This document shows, one piece after another, positions 1 through 60,500 of a DNA stretch of 64,000 nt. A model generated the notes under the pieces. It was not told where the DNA came from and made no database searches. It was given only the letters and a program-made list of their open reading frames with translations. Position numbers and translations under genes: made by a program. The stretch covers positions 12,077,915 through 12,141,914 of the forward strand of contig NC_092032.1 of NCBI RefSeq assembly GCF_042242105.1. Reading direction: 5' to 3'. Origin of the DNA: Pempheris klunzingeri (Eukaryota; Chordata; Actinopteri; Acropomatiformes; Pempheridae). How positions within the stretch are numbered: position 1 is the stretch's first letter; each line of letters starts with the position of its first letter.

Positions 1-168
1 CTCAATGATTAAAAGAATGAAAGATGGTCGTCTCAGTGTTTGATTTCTTTCTTTTCTATGATTGAGACAGAAGCAGTGTGTTACTATGAGAGTTGAAAAT
101 GTCCTATTTATCAATTTTATGTCTAAGGTGGATCCTAAGCTCATTGTTCCTTTGCTGATTTATTGCAG

Positions 169-1314
169 TGACTACAGCGGAGTGAGCAAAGCGTATGAGG
201 CTATGAAGAATGTTGCCAGTCTAATAAATGAGAGGAAGAGACGGCTGGAGAGTGTCGACACCATCGCTCACTGGCAGGTGGCCATTCTACACTGGGAGGT
301 GATTATGGCTATTGATGACTATGCTTACAATTTTTACTCTGGTTATTAATTAAAAGTAGCCGACCAAATGTTAAGGATATTAAATATACTATAAATCTTT
401 TTACACATCTATGTTAACATGTTGCAGGGAGCTGATGTGTTGGAGCGCAGCTCAGAGCTGATCCACTCTGGGGAGCTGACTCGAATCGTCCGACAGGGCA
501 AAATGCAACAGCGCAGCTTCTTCCTGTTTGACCACCAGTTGGTGTTCTGTAAAAAAGACGTCCTGCGCAGAGACCTGCTCCACTACCGTGGACGGCTGGA
601 TATGGACCAGACCGAGGTGGTGGATGTTCCCGACGGGCGGGACCTAGACCTGGGCCTGACCCTGAGGAATGCTCTGCGCCTGCGCAACGCCTCCACCCTG
701 GAGTTTGTGTGTGTGCTGTGCTGCCGGAAGGCCCAGGACAAGCAGAGGTGGTTACAGGCGTTTGCCAAGGAGAGATTCAGAGTCAAAGAGGACCAAGAGA
801 TGGGTGAGTCGTGCTGAATTCCTTTCATTCATGATGCAAAACAGCCACTGTGAGTAGGTGTCAAATAAAAGGTGAAAAGGGTAAAAGGATTGTTGGAAGA
901 AGGGGATGGTTGGAAATATTTTGACCTGAAGGTGTGCTTGTGTGTTTTTTGGCAGGGATGGAGATCAGTGAAGAGCAAAGAAAACAGGCCATTGTTAATG
1001 CGAGAAGAGCCAAACAGGGGAAGAGCAAAAGTAAGAAATGTTCTTTCTTCATGCCATTGAGCCACTCCTCATAACTTTGATTTTCAATTGTGATTTTGAT
1101 AATTTTTTTTGTTTTGCCTGTTCACCTTTTAGCCATTGGTTACTCTGGCTCTGTCCCACCACACCACCAAAACCTTCACCCACTTCACCAGCGTCACATC
1201 ACTATTCCAACCAGCGTGCCTCAGCAGCAGGTCTTTTCACTGGCCGAGCCCCCAAAACGAAAGCCTTATCACCTGTTGTACAGCATCACCCGCAATGCCT
1301 TTTTCAGGAAATGA
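169..1314 (+). CDS. Rho GEF of the ASEF/collybistin group (ARHGEF4/ARHGEF9/SPATA13), C-terminal part
   Basis: Coding exons are 169-298, 428-803, 956-1030 and 1133-1314 (TGA), all with AG/GT borders and consistent phases; the 5' part lies outside the window. The first exon gives the end of the DH domain ([20 protein letters not shown], then AHWQ). The second gives the PH domain ([39 protein letters not shown], then W..AFAKER). The last gives the family's C-terminal tail ([25 protein letters not shown], ending FFRK). In this family the DH-PH unit catalyses GDP/GTP exchange on Cdc42 or Rac at membranes. The tail fits ARHGEF9, SPATA13 and ARHGEF4 about equally. SPATA13 lies on the same human chromosome arm as FLT1, which slightly favours it, but without the N-terminus (SH3, APC-binding region) I leave the symbol blank. 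Confidence 0.9.
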
Positions 1315-2232
1315 CACTTTGCTCCCTCATCCATTTTTCTCTCTGTGCATGTTGAGAGCACACCCAAACCGTCCTGAAGACTCAAAGACTACTTTTTTTT
1401 TTCCTGCATTTTTCTGCCTGTGAATGTACTGTCAAGTTGTGTTTTTGTGCCTCTTGTGTCTCTAATTGTCTGTTCTTGTTGCATGTTGAAGTTCAGTGCC
1501 TTGAAAAGGGGGCATGACTAAAGTGTTAAAATACTGACTCTACCCTTTTTGTTGGTGTGTTAAAGATGCTGCTCACTCAAGAGACTCCTGCCCTTTTTTC
1601 TTATTAGTTCCAGCTGAAAGATGTTTTAATATTGATCATGACAACGATGTATATTCCGCTTTTATTTTGACATACTTGGTTTTAGTTTATTTCACAAAGG
1701 CTGGACCCTTTTTTTGCTGCAGTTCTGTCATCTCTGAGCACAGAACAGCCAGAGGACAAATTAACATACACATTCAGCTTCCCTGTTAACATTGTAAATA
1801 AAACTCTTGTACAAACATACCTGACAAGAATGTTTGTCACTTTGAAATAATTGTGTTTGCTTATGCAGCTAACCAGTTTTTCTTTTAATTGCTGAGCAAA
1901 TACAGTAGACTGTGTTTGTGGCTGTTGAATATTAGTTCATGTGAGTTCAATTGAAGTTAATGAATGAAACATTAGTCATAGATCTGGAGGAGGTACGCTG
2001 CCATCAGCGAGCTCCCTGTTTCTCCACCGCTCGCCTGTGCTGAAGGATCTGGTTTCACACACCTGTCGACTGAGCATCCAAACAGTACAGTGTGTGGCTC
2101 TACACAGTTTGTGTGTCTGCTGCTATTTTTATTTATATGTAAATCAGTTTTTGTTCCTGAGGAAAAGAGAGTGGATCTTAAAAACCAGAGGTCAGGAATT
2201 AGATGATAGAGGCTTGAAGGGATGCCTGTGTC
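1315..2232 (+). other. 3' UTR of the Rho GEF, then intergenic DNA and the probable tmprss7 5' leader
   Basis: After the TGA at 1312-1314 the sequence is AT-rich and non-coding. An AATAAA at 1797-1802 is the first good polyadenylation signal, implying a 3' UTR of about 0.5 kb. From there to the tmprss7 ATG at 2233 (about 400 bp) I see no gene. The tmprss7 promoter and leader should lie in it, but no clear TATA box is visible. Confidence 0.5.
1797..1802 (+). promoter_or_regulatory. Polyadenylation signal of the Rho GEF gene
   Basis: A canonical AATAAA lies about 480 nt after the stop codon, with T- and GT-rich sequence downstream. It is the first such hexamer in the 3' UTR. Confidence 0.6.
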
Positions 2233-10779
<8,547 letters not shown>

Positions 10780-11490
10780 CATGATATCTTATTCATCCAC
10801 TGCCAGCAGATGTTATAATAAAAGCATCATCTGATACAGTCTAATGTGTACTTTTTTATGTGATATTACAAGGTGCTATGTGACTCTAACAGACACTTTT
10901 AACTAAGCAAACGGGAGATTTTAATTTTCCTCAGGTATCTTTCCTGCATTCCTCTCTGTAAGCCCATGTTCTGTCCTGTTACAGCCTCACAATGGATCAG
11001 TGTGGTGCCAGCTTGGTAATTGCAGGCTCTGTGTTGCTTTGCGCCCCTGTGGAGCATCCAAGGGCACCGCAGCCGAGCTCCATTTGTAATACCTCGCACA
11101 CGTTTTCCTCAAGCACCCTTTTGTCCCTCCAAGCTTTGCTCCCGCAGACACAGCGAGGAAGTTTGCCCACAATATCTGTCGCACGCATGGTTGTGCGGAT
11201 TGTAGCCCTTCATAGAGGTTTCATTGTGCCCGCACTGCATTCTGGGGCTCCGTGTGACACCTGCCGCCCAGTTCAGGTAAGCGGGAGGCGGTGAATGCCC
11301 GCCGCATCCGAGCCGCTCAGGTCGGATTTCTGCGCTTTTTTCAAAGCAAGCGACAGCGGGGGTTTCCTCTCTCTCCATCGTTTCTATGCCTGAGGTATTG
11401 TTGCATATCGCCTCTCCGGAGCTGATCGGGACAGTGCTATGAGGACTCTCCCCAAAAGCAAAACTTGCGAAGTGTACTGCGTCTCCGGCC
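10780..11490 (+). other. tmprss7 3' end and upstream region of the st14-like gene
   Basis: An AATAAA at 10817-10822, 38 nt after the tmprss7 stop, implies a very short 3' UTR. From about 11020 the DNA becomes richer in G+C and CpG (GGCGGTGAATGCCCGCCGC near 11287), as expected for the promoter and 5' leader of the next gene. No TATA box is obvious and the transcription start cannot be placed. Confidence 0.5.
10817..10822 (+). promoter_or_regulatory. Polyadenylation signal of tmprss7
   Basis: Canonical AATAAA 38 nt after the stop codon, followed by GT-rich sequence around 10845-10862. Confidence 0.75.
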
Positions 11491-18556
<7,066 letters not shown>

Positions 18557-20880
18557 CATAACACCAGGCTGACGCGAGCAAAACGACTGACTCCACACAG
18601 GGGACGAAGGTTACAGACCTGGAGTCCATCTTCAGACTGCTGTCACGACTGCATGACAAAACCATCGTTCAGTTTTTGGGAGCGTGGCCATGGCAACGGG
18701 CCAGCAGGGTGGGGGGCATCGTCCCTGCTCCAAACCAACCAGCTTCTAGACAACCTCCAAACATGGACAGTGGCTATGTTGACATGCACAAAAATTCAGC
18801 ACTTAACCTGGTTGTTAAATTAACTTGATTTTGGAATTTGCCTGAAATGCAGATTACAAGATACCCAATTATGATGCAAAATGCTCCAAATTTTCAAAGG
18901 ATACCTTTAGCTTTTAGTATTCGCTCCCTGCACACATTTAGAATGAACTGTGGTTTCATATTTACTGGTATCAGCAAAAATACGCTGATAAATACTACTT
19001 AGAAATATTGGGATGCAGATTTTTCTCCTCTGTATGAGGGAGGAAACAAGCTCATTACTCATCAGAAAAACATTTATCAAAATCAGGTTATGACAAATAC
19101 CACTTGCTGCTGATTTTTAGATTTTTCAGATTGTTTTATTACTTTGAATGACTCATATGCATGGTCAGCAGTTTATTTTCACTTTCGCCATGTTTTTGCT
19201 CCTCACTTTCTGTTCTCTGAGCATTTTTCGAGCTCCCTTTGCCACAAGAGAACCTCGATTAGTGTAAACGGTGGCAAACTGTCCTTTTACACACTTTTTT
19301 AGTCGCTTATGAGCATAAATCCAAATGAAAATCGGGAGAAACCACCAAATGCGAGACCAAAATGTGACGTATTGCTGCTGATGGACAGGTCAGTGTGCGT
19401 TCTAACATGTAGATGTCAGGCTTCAGGACAGATCTGAGGTTGGCCAAAGTGCGATCACTAACCAGGTTATTCTGTGCATGTAAATGTAGCCAATCACTGT
19501 TTCTCTGACGTTTCCACCGTCCCTCTTGTTCACTATAGAGATAGTGACCACATCAGGTGTAACCAACAAAAATGACATCAGTCCTTTACTGAATGTGGAA
19601 AAGAGTTCTCTCCCCCACGAGTATGTAACCGCGTATTCTTGCCCTGATCTCCATTCGTCCATGTACTGTATATGTGTGTTCATGACTGTATGTGCTTAAG
19701 AGTTGTTATTGTACTGTACGTGTGTGTATGTGCATTTGTATATCATGAGTTTATCTGAGACATAGCCTTATGTTCAGTATATTCTGTAACTGTAGCGAAT
19801 AATCCCTCAGTAGGAGGTGATAATATATTTTCCAGTTTTACTATGATTTAATTTATCTTTATGGTGCCTCCTGATGCAGTTGATGCTGGTGGAAGGAACA
19901 AAGAAGATTATCAGGAGACAGACTTACCAATCTTTTGATGCAGACAGACCTCCTGCATGTCCCCGTTTCTCCTGCTCTCTCTTGTCATTCAGCTCACATC
20001 ACCACCCAGTGGCCAGTCTGCACCAGTCTTTGGTCCTGTTTATGTCCAGAGGGAATAATGCACTCATCACCCAGAGGATTAAAAAAACACGCAGTTTGCA
20101 TCATTGTTTAATGATATCAGATTATATGCCTTTATATTAAAGACACCATTTCCAACGCAGCGGGCCAGGCATGTGTTTCTCACCAAAACTATTACACTTA
20201 TTCTTATTATGGCATCTGTATATAGTTTTCTTACTACTCTTCTTACTATTATGTCCAACAATGACATTTGGCTTTTTACCTTTTTATCAACTTAAACTTT
20301 GGGCTTAGACTTCAGTTGTTAATGGTACTTTTGACTGGAAGTGCAATGTGCGAGACTCCTGTAGAATAGTCTGAATATCAATACTTTTATATATGTTACA
20401 TTATCTGATAATGTTATATAAGATTTTTTTTAAATCAAGAAATCACCTATAAAATGACATTTTTTCAGGTTTTTCCAGTTCCCAGTGAAATGTGTGGCAT
20501 GCTCTTCCACGGAGCACACTTGTTTTGATGAAAGATTGCCAGTTTGAAATGTAAAACGCAACTGTCAAGTTGTTGGTTGAGACACCTCCCGTGTACTGCG
20601 GTGCCTACGTGCTGATCATCTCGTGTGCCAGCCCAGAGAACACACATATTTGAGCACTGAGCTGCCCTCTGCGCATCCTCTCCGATATTCAGTGGTGCGT
20701 AATTCTACCGTGGAAATAAGATGAGATGCAGATGATTGGTTAGGAAAGTTCAATTTCATGTATGAATGATTGTTTAAACGAGTGTCAAAAAGAAAGGCCG
20801 CCATAATATACTTATTATATTATATATCATACTTATTAACACCTCACTGATTGCTCGGCCAGTGGTCAGGACTAAATGGG
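18557..20880 (+). other. st14-like 3' UTR and intergenic DNA upstream of flt1
   Basis: There is no coding signal. There is no AATAAA close to the st14-like stop. The best candidate end is the ATTAAA variant at 20136-20141, which would give a 3' UTR of about 1.6 kb; this is weak. The stretch from about 20150 to 20880 is AT-rich and leads into the flt1 promoter. Confidence 0.45.
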
Positions 20881-20910
20881 GAGTGTTGTTACGCGCCTTG
20901 GGTGTGTCAG

Positions 20911-20963
20911 TGTACGTCACGGAAGTCCGCTATCCGGTGGCTGCACTGTGGGAACTGTATAAA
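20911..20963 (+). promoter_or_regulatory. flt1: flt1 core promoter: CRE-like site, ETS sites and TATA box
   Basis: A CRE-like TACGTCAC at 20913-20920 is joined directly to an ETS site (CGGAAGT, 20920-20926). A second GGAT-type ETS site follows on the other strand (ATCCGG, 20932-20937). A TATAAA lies at 20958-20963, about 240 bp before the flt1 ATG, so transcription should begin near 20988. The human FLT1 promoter is known to depend on a CRE, an ETS motif and a TATA box, so the layout agrees. The sites are seen in the sequence; their use is inferred. Confidence 0.65.
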
Positions 20964-20984
20964 TCCGCGCCAGTATCCAAAACG

Positions 20985-21077
20985 ATGGGAAAAAGTTGCA
21001 CTGGAGTTCAAGCGCGGTGTCCTGTTGCGTGGTCTCCCGCAGCTATCCTCAGGAAACCAACCATCTCCGTTGGCTGA
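20985..21077 (+). other. Possible upstream ORF in the flt1 leader
   Basis: An ATG at 20985 opens a 30-codon frame that ends at TGA 21075-21077, before the flt1 ATG at 21204. It only matters if transcription starts at or before 20985, which is at the limit of the TATA-predicted start. Confidence 0.25.
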
Positions 21078-21203
21078 CCATCAGCGCCACAGCCAAGTGT
21101 GCTGCGCTGCCTTAAGCCTGAAGGGAAGAAGACAAGAGCAGGAATAAAACTTGTTTCATATTTTACACTTGCGACCCGCTTGTTGCATCGGAGATCAACG
21201 GAG

Positions 21204-53831
<32,628 letters not shown>

Positions 53832-54848
53832 CATCTGTTCATATCGCCACTTTACACAGGGTATATATACTGTATATTTCACCGCTCGTCTTTTTTTTTT
53901 TTAGTCAATCAGAACCGTCTCTGCTTTTGCTGTTTGCATCTCTACCTCATTATTCGTCTGTCCTCTTCACTGAGACATTTTCCTTTTACCTCCTCCAACC
54001 AAACACCTCTTTGCTTTTCTTCAGTTTCCAAAACCTCTTCAGCATTACCAAGTATTATCTGGCATGACCACACATAACCCCGTCTAAGAGCAGCTAAGTA
54101 ATACCTGATAGTACTTATCACATGCAACTACACTGAATGTATTTACTGACCTACAACTATTGGAGCTTATTGTATTGGTACCTCATGTGCTGAGCTTTGT
54201 GAAGAGGAACACTGCTGTATGAAATTGTTTCTCCTGCACAGCTACTAATATGCTGGAAAAAAAGTTATTATACAATGAATTATAGTAAAGGGATGGATGT
54301 GTCTTATCTGTATTTATTTTAATGCTGTACTCATCTCATGGATGAGTCACTTGTTAATTTCTGGGGCTTAAATTTGATGCGTGTATGTAAATGTACACTC
54401 TGTTGACAGTATAGTAGGTACAGCTGGCTAAAACTAACGCAGTCCAAAGCAACAGCACTGCAACAGTATCAGTGAGGGTAGAAAAAATGTTAGAAACACC
54501 TCTCTGTATTATGCAATACAGTCTACAGCCTAAAAATCACCATACAGAATAATTTCTCGTAAACAGTTTCAACAAATTCAAACATTTTAACCTTTGTGAA
54601 CATAGAATTAATTACAGGCCTGCTGTATTGTCTTTGTTAAAGCTAATACCCAGTACACTGGCACCTGAGTGTATATTTAATTCTGCATTGAGTATCCATT
54701 GATATAGAATGAAGCCATCAGAATTGACAAAAACGTTATACGTTTCTTCATGGAATTTTTTTTAGTTACAAAAAATACTTACTGCATAAATATCAACTCA
54801 GTTTTGTATAGTGTATCTGTCATCTATTCTTTTTTCCCCTCTAGATCC

Positions 54849-54854
54849 ATTAAA
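54849..54854 (+). promoter_or_regulatory. flt1: Possible polyadenylation signal of flt1
   Basis: ATTAAA variant about 1.0 kb after the stop, followed by T/GT-rich sequence (GGACTTTTGTGAAATGTAG). A second ATTAAA lies near 55166. No canonical AATAAA precedes them. Confidence 0.4.
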
Positions 54855-55231
54855 GCTGAAATGATTTATTGACAGGAAATTAATTGGACTTTTGTGAAAT
54901 GTAGTTTTTGCAAGTTTCTTGTGACGAAATATAAACCAGCCAAGTAATCGCATCAGGTAAAACTAAACGAGTAGTTACAGCGCTACAAAACATAAAACCA
55001 GCAGCTATGTCCAGTACCAACAAGAAAGAGACTCGAGGGTGTACATTTCTAGCTTGGTCAAGATGATTAATCATTGAAGAATGCAATTACAATTAATTTA
55101 GTAAAATCCAATCCATGTGTTTCTTTTTATTTGTATAAACATGTTATAAAATGTTTCATTTACTGATTAAAAGCTGTAATTGGTCCCAGTTGTGGAAAAA
55201 GTCAAAATCCTGCACGTATGTTTTGGTATTC

Positions 55232-55237
55232 TTTATT
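55232..55237 (-). promoter_or_regulatory. pan3: Possible polyadenylation signal of pan3
   Basis: TTTATT on the + strand reads AATAAA on the - strand. It is the first such hexamer downstream of the pan3 stop at 57592-57594. Confidence 0.5.
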
Positions 55238-57591
55238 AAAATACTGCTGTACACACAAATATTGCAAAATTTGAGACAATGAACACAAGAGGGGCATAAA
55301 ACATACTAAGATGGTGTTGTGTGTTGATGTGGGGGAGAAGAAGATCACTAATATTAACTGGAGTGTGTGTTATGTGGAAGATAGTGATATGAGCACTGAC
55401 ATTGTGTAGTCGAGTTGGGAGGGGTGGGGGGTGTGTGTGTTGAGGGTTTTCTAAAGCACCACATTCACCAAATATGTTTGTCTGTTCATTTCACTAAAAC
55501 AGAGGAAGTAGTACATGATCTAACACAGCCAGCTCCCTGCAGGTGTTTGTTTTGCCCTGAAGAACAGCCCATCGACTTCAGTGACAACTTTAAAAAGTAA
55601 ATCCCCAAGAAGACAATGTGTTTGTAGATTCCTTTCACCTCGACTTGTCTCTTATCTGACGGTGTGGTTCATACATGTGACTGATTATGTTCAGTCTGAT
55701 GTTTGTACGCATTCACCAAAAGCTACTGAGAACAAGACGAAGGCAGAGGAAACAACAGTGGTTCGACACTGACCTTAAACTGGGTGAAGCAGATTTTCAT
55801 TTAGTCAATTTGAGCAACGACTTTGACAAGAGATTCAAATTATCAAAGGAATATGAACTGTGCTTAAGGGCAACATGAAATCCCCTCACAGCATGATCTC
55901 CACAATGCCATCAACTTCCTTAAAACCTCAATCTGAAGACGTCCCACCCACTCCACTGTAGCTCACCTATCTGACTGGACAGGGGGCGGCCAACGACAGT
56001 CAAACACATTCAATCATTGGGCCCCTCCAGCTGTTTGTCATCCTGAGAGAAATCCAAGCCATCCGAGTGAGTGCCAGCGTCACTGTGCTTTGTCTCCAGC
56101 ACGTTGGTAAATCATGATTTTTTTTTAAAAAGTCAAATAAAACAAACAAAACTGTTGGTGCCCTGATCCTATTCTCTCCTTCACCCTCCATCCCTTACCC
56201 ATTCCCTAAACCCCTGCTGGAATTGGTCCACAGAATAATAAAGAGTTGAATTGAGGCAAAAATCAATTGCCCTCCCATTTCCCATCATGCATTTCTGCAC
56301 AATATCTGAGCAAAGAGAAAAACCAGCTATAAAAATCACAAAAAGCATCACTTTTTCTCAAATGTGGAGGGGCCAGGACCCCTCTTGGAAGTGAAGTTTG
56401 GGGATAAAAGCGGGAAGAAGGGGGGAGAGTGAAAGAGAGACAGAGAAAGAGGACATTCGGGAGGGAGAGGGCGGGAGGACGGGCAGGGGACAAAATAAGG
56501 ACATTCCACAAAGAGGCAGCTGTGGCTCCAACTCAACAGAAGCCCCAACCACGGGCTCCACCCAAGTGCTGGACAGCCGAATCAAAGTGACCCATCCTTG
56601 AGCAGTTCATGTCACGACAGCATCCATTAACCAAAGGTGGTTGCTGCATATGTAACAAACACTTGGTAGACGGCAACAGGAGAAGACACCCCTTCCTCGG
56701 TGCCAACAAAAACCACGATTTGACCCTCAAGTCCCAGTCCATGCCTACCCGCCCCCCCACGCACATATGAGCCTAATGTTCCACAATCTCCTTAACCAAA
56801 ATCTCAGAAATCCACCAACTTTTCCAGTTTTAAGAACCCGTCCCACCCACCCAAGTGGTTTGTCCTTTCTGAGGGGGAACCAACAACCAAGGCAAAGGTG
56901 GGCTGGCCCATTTCATGAAACAGGTGCCATCCCGCCCCAAAGAACGCCTCGAGTGGTGTGTCCCGTCTCCTAGTGCGTCACAATGAAGGGGTGTGGTCTC
57001 CAGCCGGAAGAGACGCAGTCAATAGAAAGATGTCATTTCTTGTTTTTTGTTTTTTTTTGTTTGTTTTCATTCTTAGTCTGCTCTGTTATTTTTGTCCGTG
57101 TGTGTGAGACTTCAGCTCTCTCTGTACACCCTGTAGGCCACTCACACATATTCATAAAAATAACAAAAATTAACAAAAAAATTAAAATCTTAGTGCATCC
57201 TCCTCTGAAAAATAAACCCCAACTGTAGAAATAAACAATAAAAGCAGGAAAAATGTTCAAAACCTCATGGTTTGTTTCTCGTTTTGTTCCCCAAATCTAA
57301 AAAAATGTCATCATACTCGTTTGTCACAGCTTCCATTTTTGTCCTTTTTCTTCTTTTTTTTTTTTCCTTTTGTTTTACGATTTTCAGCTGCGGGGTTTAG
57401 GAAAACTAAAAAAAATACACTTTAGAAAAAGCCTTCCTGGTGGTCAGGGTCAGTGTATGTGACTGAGGTTCACGAAGCCCTGCCCCGCTGCCTTCACTAT
57501 GCTGATGTCATCATCATGAGCCTGGTCCTCCCCTGTAGTGCAATAGTGTGCTCCAGGTCCGGGCAGCCTCACCCCGGGCCCAGAGAGGGCG

Positions 57592-60500
57592 CTACAGAGA
57601 GCCGGAGGCTGCGGCCTGCAGCTCCTGGAAGGTACTGTCGAAGCAGCGCTTCAGGTCAGAGTAAGTCACAACCAGGACGCTTTTCTCATCCCGAGAAACC
57701 AGGCTGATCTTCTCAGGAACACCCGCGTCCAGCTGTGAGAACACAGGAAGATACAGTAAAGAATTATTTGTTGTTAAGAATTTAACAGATTTAACCCCGT
57801 CCACATAAACTATTACGTTGGCGTTAGGCTAATAAGTCTGTAGCAACTCAGAGGCTTTGCTTTATGAGATGTTTGAAAGACAGTTGGAGCAGCACTGGAC
57901 AGTTTCCACTGTGCTGTTTGATCACACAGTCACCAAACTCCAACATGCCATAGTTTCACAACTGAAAGATGAGTACTGGCAGCGAGTGTGTCGCTTCCAT
58001 TATGTTTGTGCACTTGGAGATTGAGACCTCTTTATTTGTCAATTACTTTCAGTCCAATCACTTCCCACCTAATGACAGCAGCCAGGAGGAAGAATCCAAA
58101 GTGCTACTCCTTGGGGACCAGTACTTTTCAAATGTATCCACCAGTGTTGACACAGAGGTAAAAAAAAAAACAAAGGTCTTTGGCAACAACCCAACTCCAG
58201 GGGGTGTTTTCTGCAGCTGGACTTACAGTGAACAGACTGCACACACGACTCGGCCCTGACCCACATAAATATGCTCATTTTCTTAAATACAAACCAGCAG
58301 GATTTATGTTTATTGTGGAGAGGTTCAGAGTATTTTCCTTTTGTACACCTTTTTATGCACTTTGTTAAATTTAAATAAATTTGTTAGTTTGGTTCGGCCT
58401 AGGGCTGTTGCCCATATTGCAATATTGCGCAATTGATAAACCAACCACGGTGGATATCAAACAACCGCAATATTCATGTTTTTTCCAAGTACTGTAGATG
58501 TATGTGACTTGTTTACATTAGACTTAAACTGAGAAAACATGCATTTTGTATCTTAGGGATTATTAAAAATGAATCAGTTATTGATTAAAATGTTAAAGTA
58601 CTGGTTAAGGAAAATGCATCGAATTTGCAACCCTAATTCTGATGATCAATTTAAATAATTACATTTTTCTTTGGGTGTTGGACATCATCATGTTGGGCAA
58701 TTTTCTGACATTTTCAGACCAAACGAAAACAATAAGCAATTTAGTTAATGGGGAAAACGTTGTTAATTTTAGTTTAAGCCCTAATTCTAATAAGCAGGTG
58801 TAAAATTTCATAGTGAACTACAGATTAGCTAAACCTGAGACAGACATACGTACATTGGTCAGTGTATAGTTATGCAGACATCAATAAAACAAATCAGTCA
58901 AAGGCTTGTGAAGTACAAAAAAGTCCCAGCTTTGAACAGTTTGGAACTTGCATAATGAAGAGGAACAAGAAATGTGAGAAAAGAAAAAAACGACGTGATA
59001 AACCTCCAAATTCAGTTAGTGGTAATATGCTTATTTTTGTGGACTTGGGAAATGCTGCAGTTTAACACATAGCTTTATATATAATAAAAGTAGAAAATGA
59101 CCAAACAAACTAGTTAAAAAGTGCTGGGAGATCAATTCTCACAGGTTGTGAGAATGTATGTTTTTTCCAGCCGGTGCAAATGAAGCATGAACAGATGTTC
59201 TGAAAATAGGCCATTTTTGACAACTTCTCATATTTCTGCCATTTCAAATATCACTACTATGATTTTTTTTTTTTTTAAAAGATAGAAGAACAGCAGAAAG
59301 CTCACTGACTTTGTTGAGGCAGGAGACAATGTGGCTGAGGTCGATCCAGGGCGTCCCAGCTTCTGTCACCTGGTGAAACAGGTGATCCCGGAAAAGCTTC
59401 AACAGGTAGCGGTCGCCCGTCTCCGACCACGTCGGGTCCTTCTGAAACCTGATTCAAACAGCTCAAGGTCACACAAGTGGTGACAAAATCACATCTCTTA
59501 CAAACGTTGGATCATCATACAAGTGCTACTTACTCTGGCCGCTCGTTGATGGTGCCCAGTTTGGCCAACAGGCGGAAAAGACGGCCGTTTTGCACCTCCT
59601 GCAAATAAATAATTTATATTTGCGTGTCCTAAATATACATATATATTCTTAATATCATTTCATTGTGGGTATGTTGCATGTGCTGTAACCAATTGATGTA
59701 GCAGTTCCAAACATTTTATTGAGCAGCTGCACAGATGGGTTATTGGTGGAAGTCACCACACTTGAATCACAAACTTAAACAGCTCTTTTTCCATTTAATT
59801 TATTTGTAATTTTATTTTGTAATTGTTTGTTTAATCCTATTCAGATTAAGAAGGGTGCCCTGACAAAGTCAATCAGCAGAGTTAATAAAAACACACAGTT
59901 ACAGACAGAGAACACAAAAGGAGACAAAATACAATAAGCATGCATGAGAACTCCCATTTCTAAAAGAGAATTTTTTAGGAGTCAGCTGCATAACCAAATA
60001 AATTAAAAACATTGACATTCTAAGAAATTTGCCATTAATTCTTTCCTTTTTTTTTTTTTTTTTTTTTAAAAGCGTTTATTGAGATTAAGTCTTTAAGTTT
60101 CAAGTCATTCTGCAAAGCATGCCATGGCGAGGGTGCTGAATATACTAAGGCCCTTTTTCAAATTACGGTCTGAGAGCATAAAGAAGTCCTGAGAACACTA
60201 AAAATACTGTCTGGCACTTCTCTGATATTGATAGTGTACAGAAATGCGTAGCAATGTAGGAGTCGACAGTGACCAAAAGAGAGCGATACGCTGCATCAAG
60301 CATCTGGGACACTGAGCAGAGGGTTATAAAAGTTGTGGCTGTCTGTACATTAAAAGAAAAACAATTTATTTTGAAAGCAAAATATCCCTTTTAGACTCAG
60401 CTTTTTCATCACTTACAGCATCAATTAAAACATACGGGTATTTATATGAATTAACAACCTCCATCTCACTTCCCTCAAGAGTGACCTCCAAAGGGACATT

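Larger units (their letters stand above)
53832..57591. other. Convergent 3' UTRs of flt1 (+) and pan3 (-)
   Basis: No coding exon is supported in this 3.8-kb stretch. On the + strand the first plausible end signal for flt1 is ATTAAA at 54849-54854. On the - strand the first AATAAA after the pan3 stop is at 55232-55237, implying a pan3 3' UTR of about 2.4 kb, in line with the long 3' UTR usual for this gene. The two transcripts would then stop about 0.4 kb apart. Open frames here are shadows in UTR. Confidence 0.55.

Noticed and set aside
55415-57260. Short frames between flt1 and pan3
   Set aside because: No domains, and they lie where long 3' UTRs are expected on both strands.
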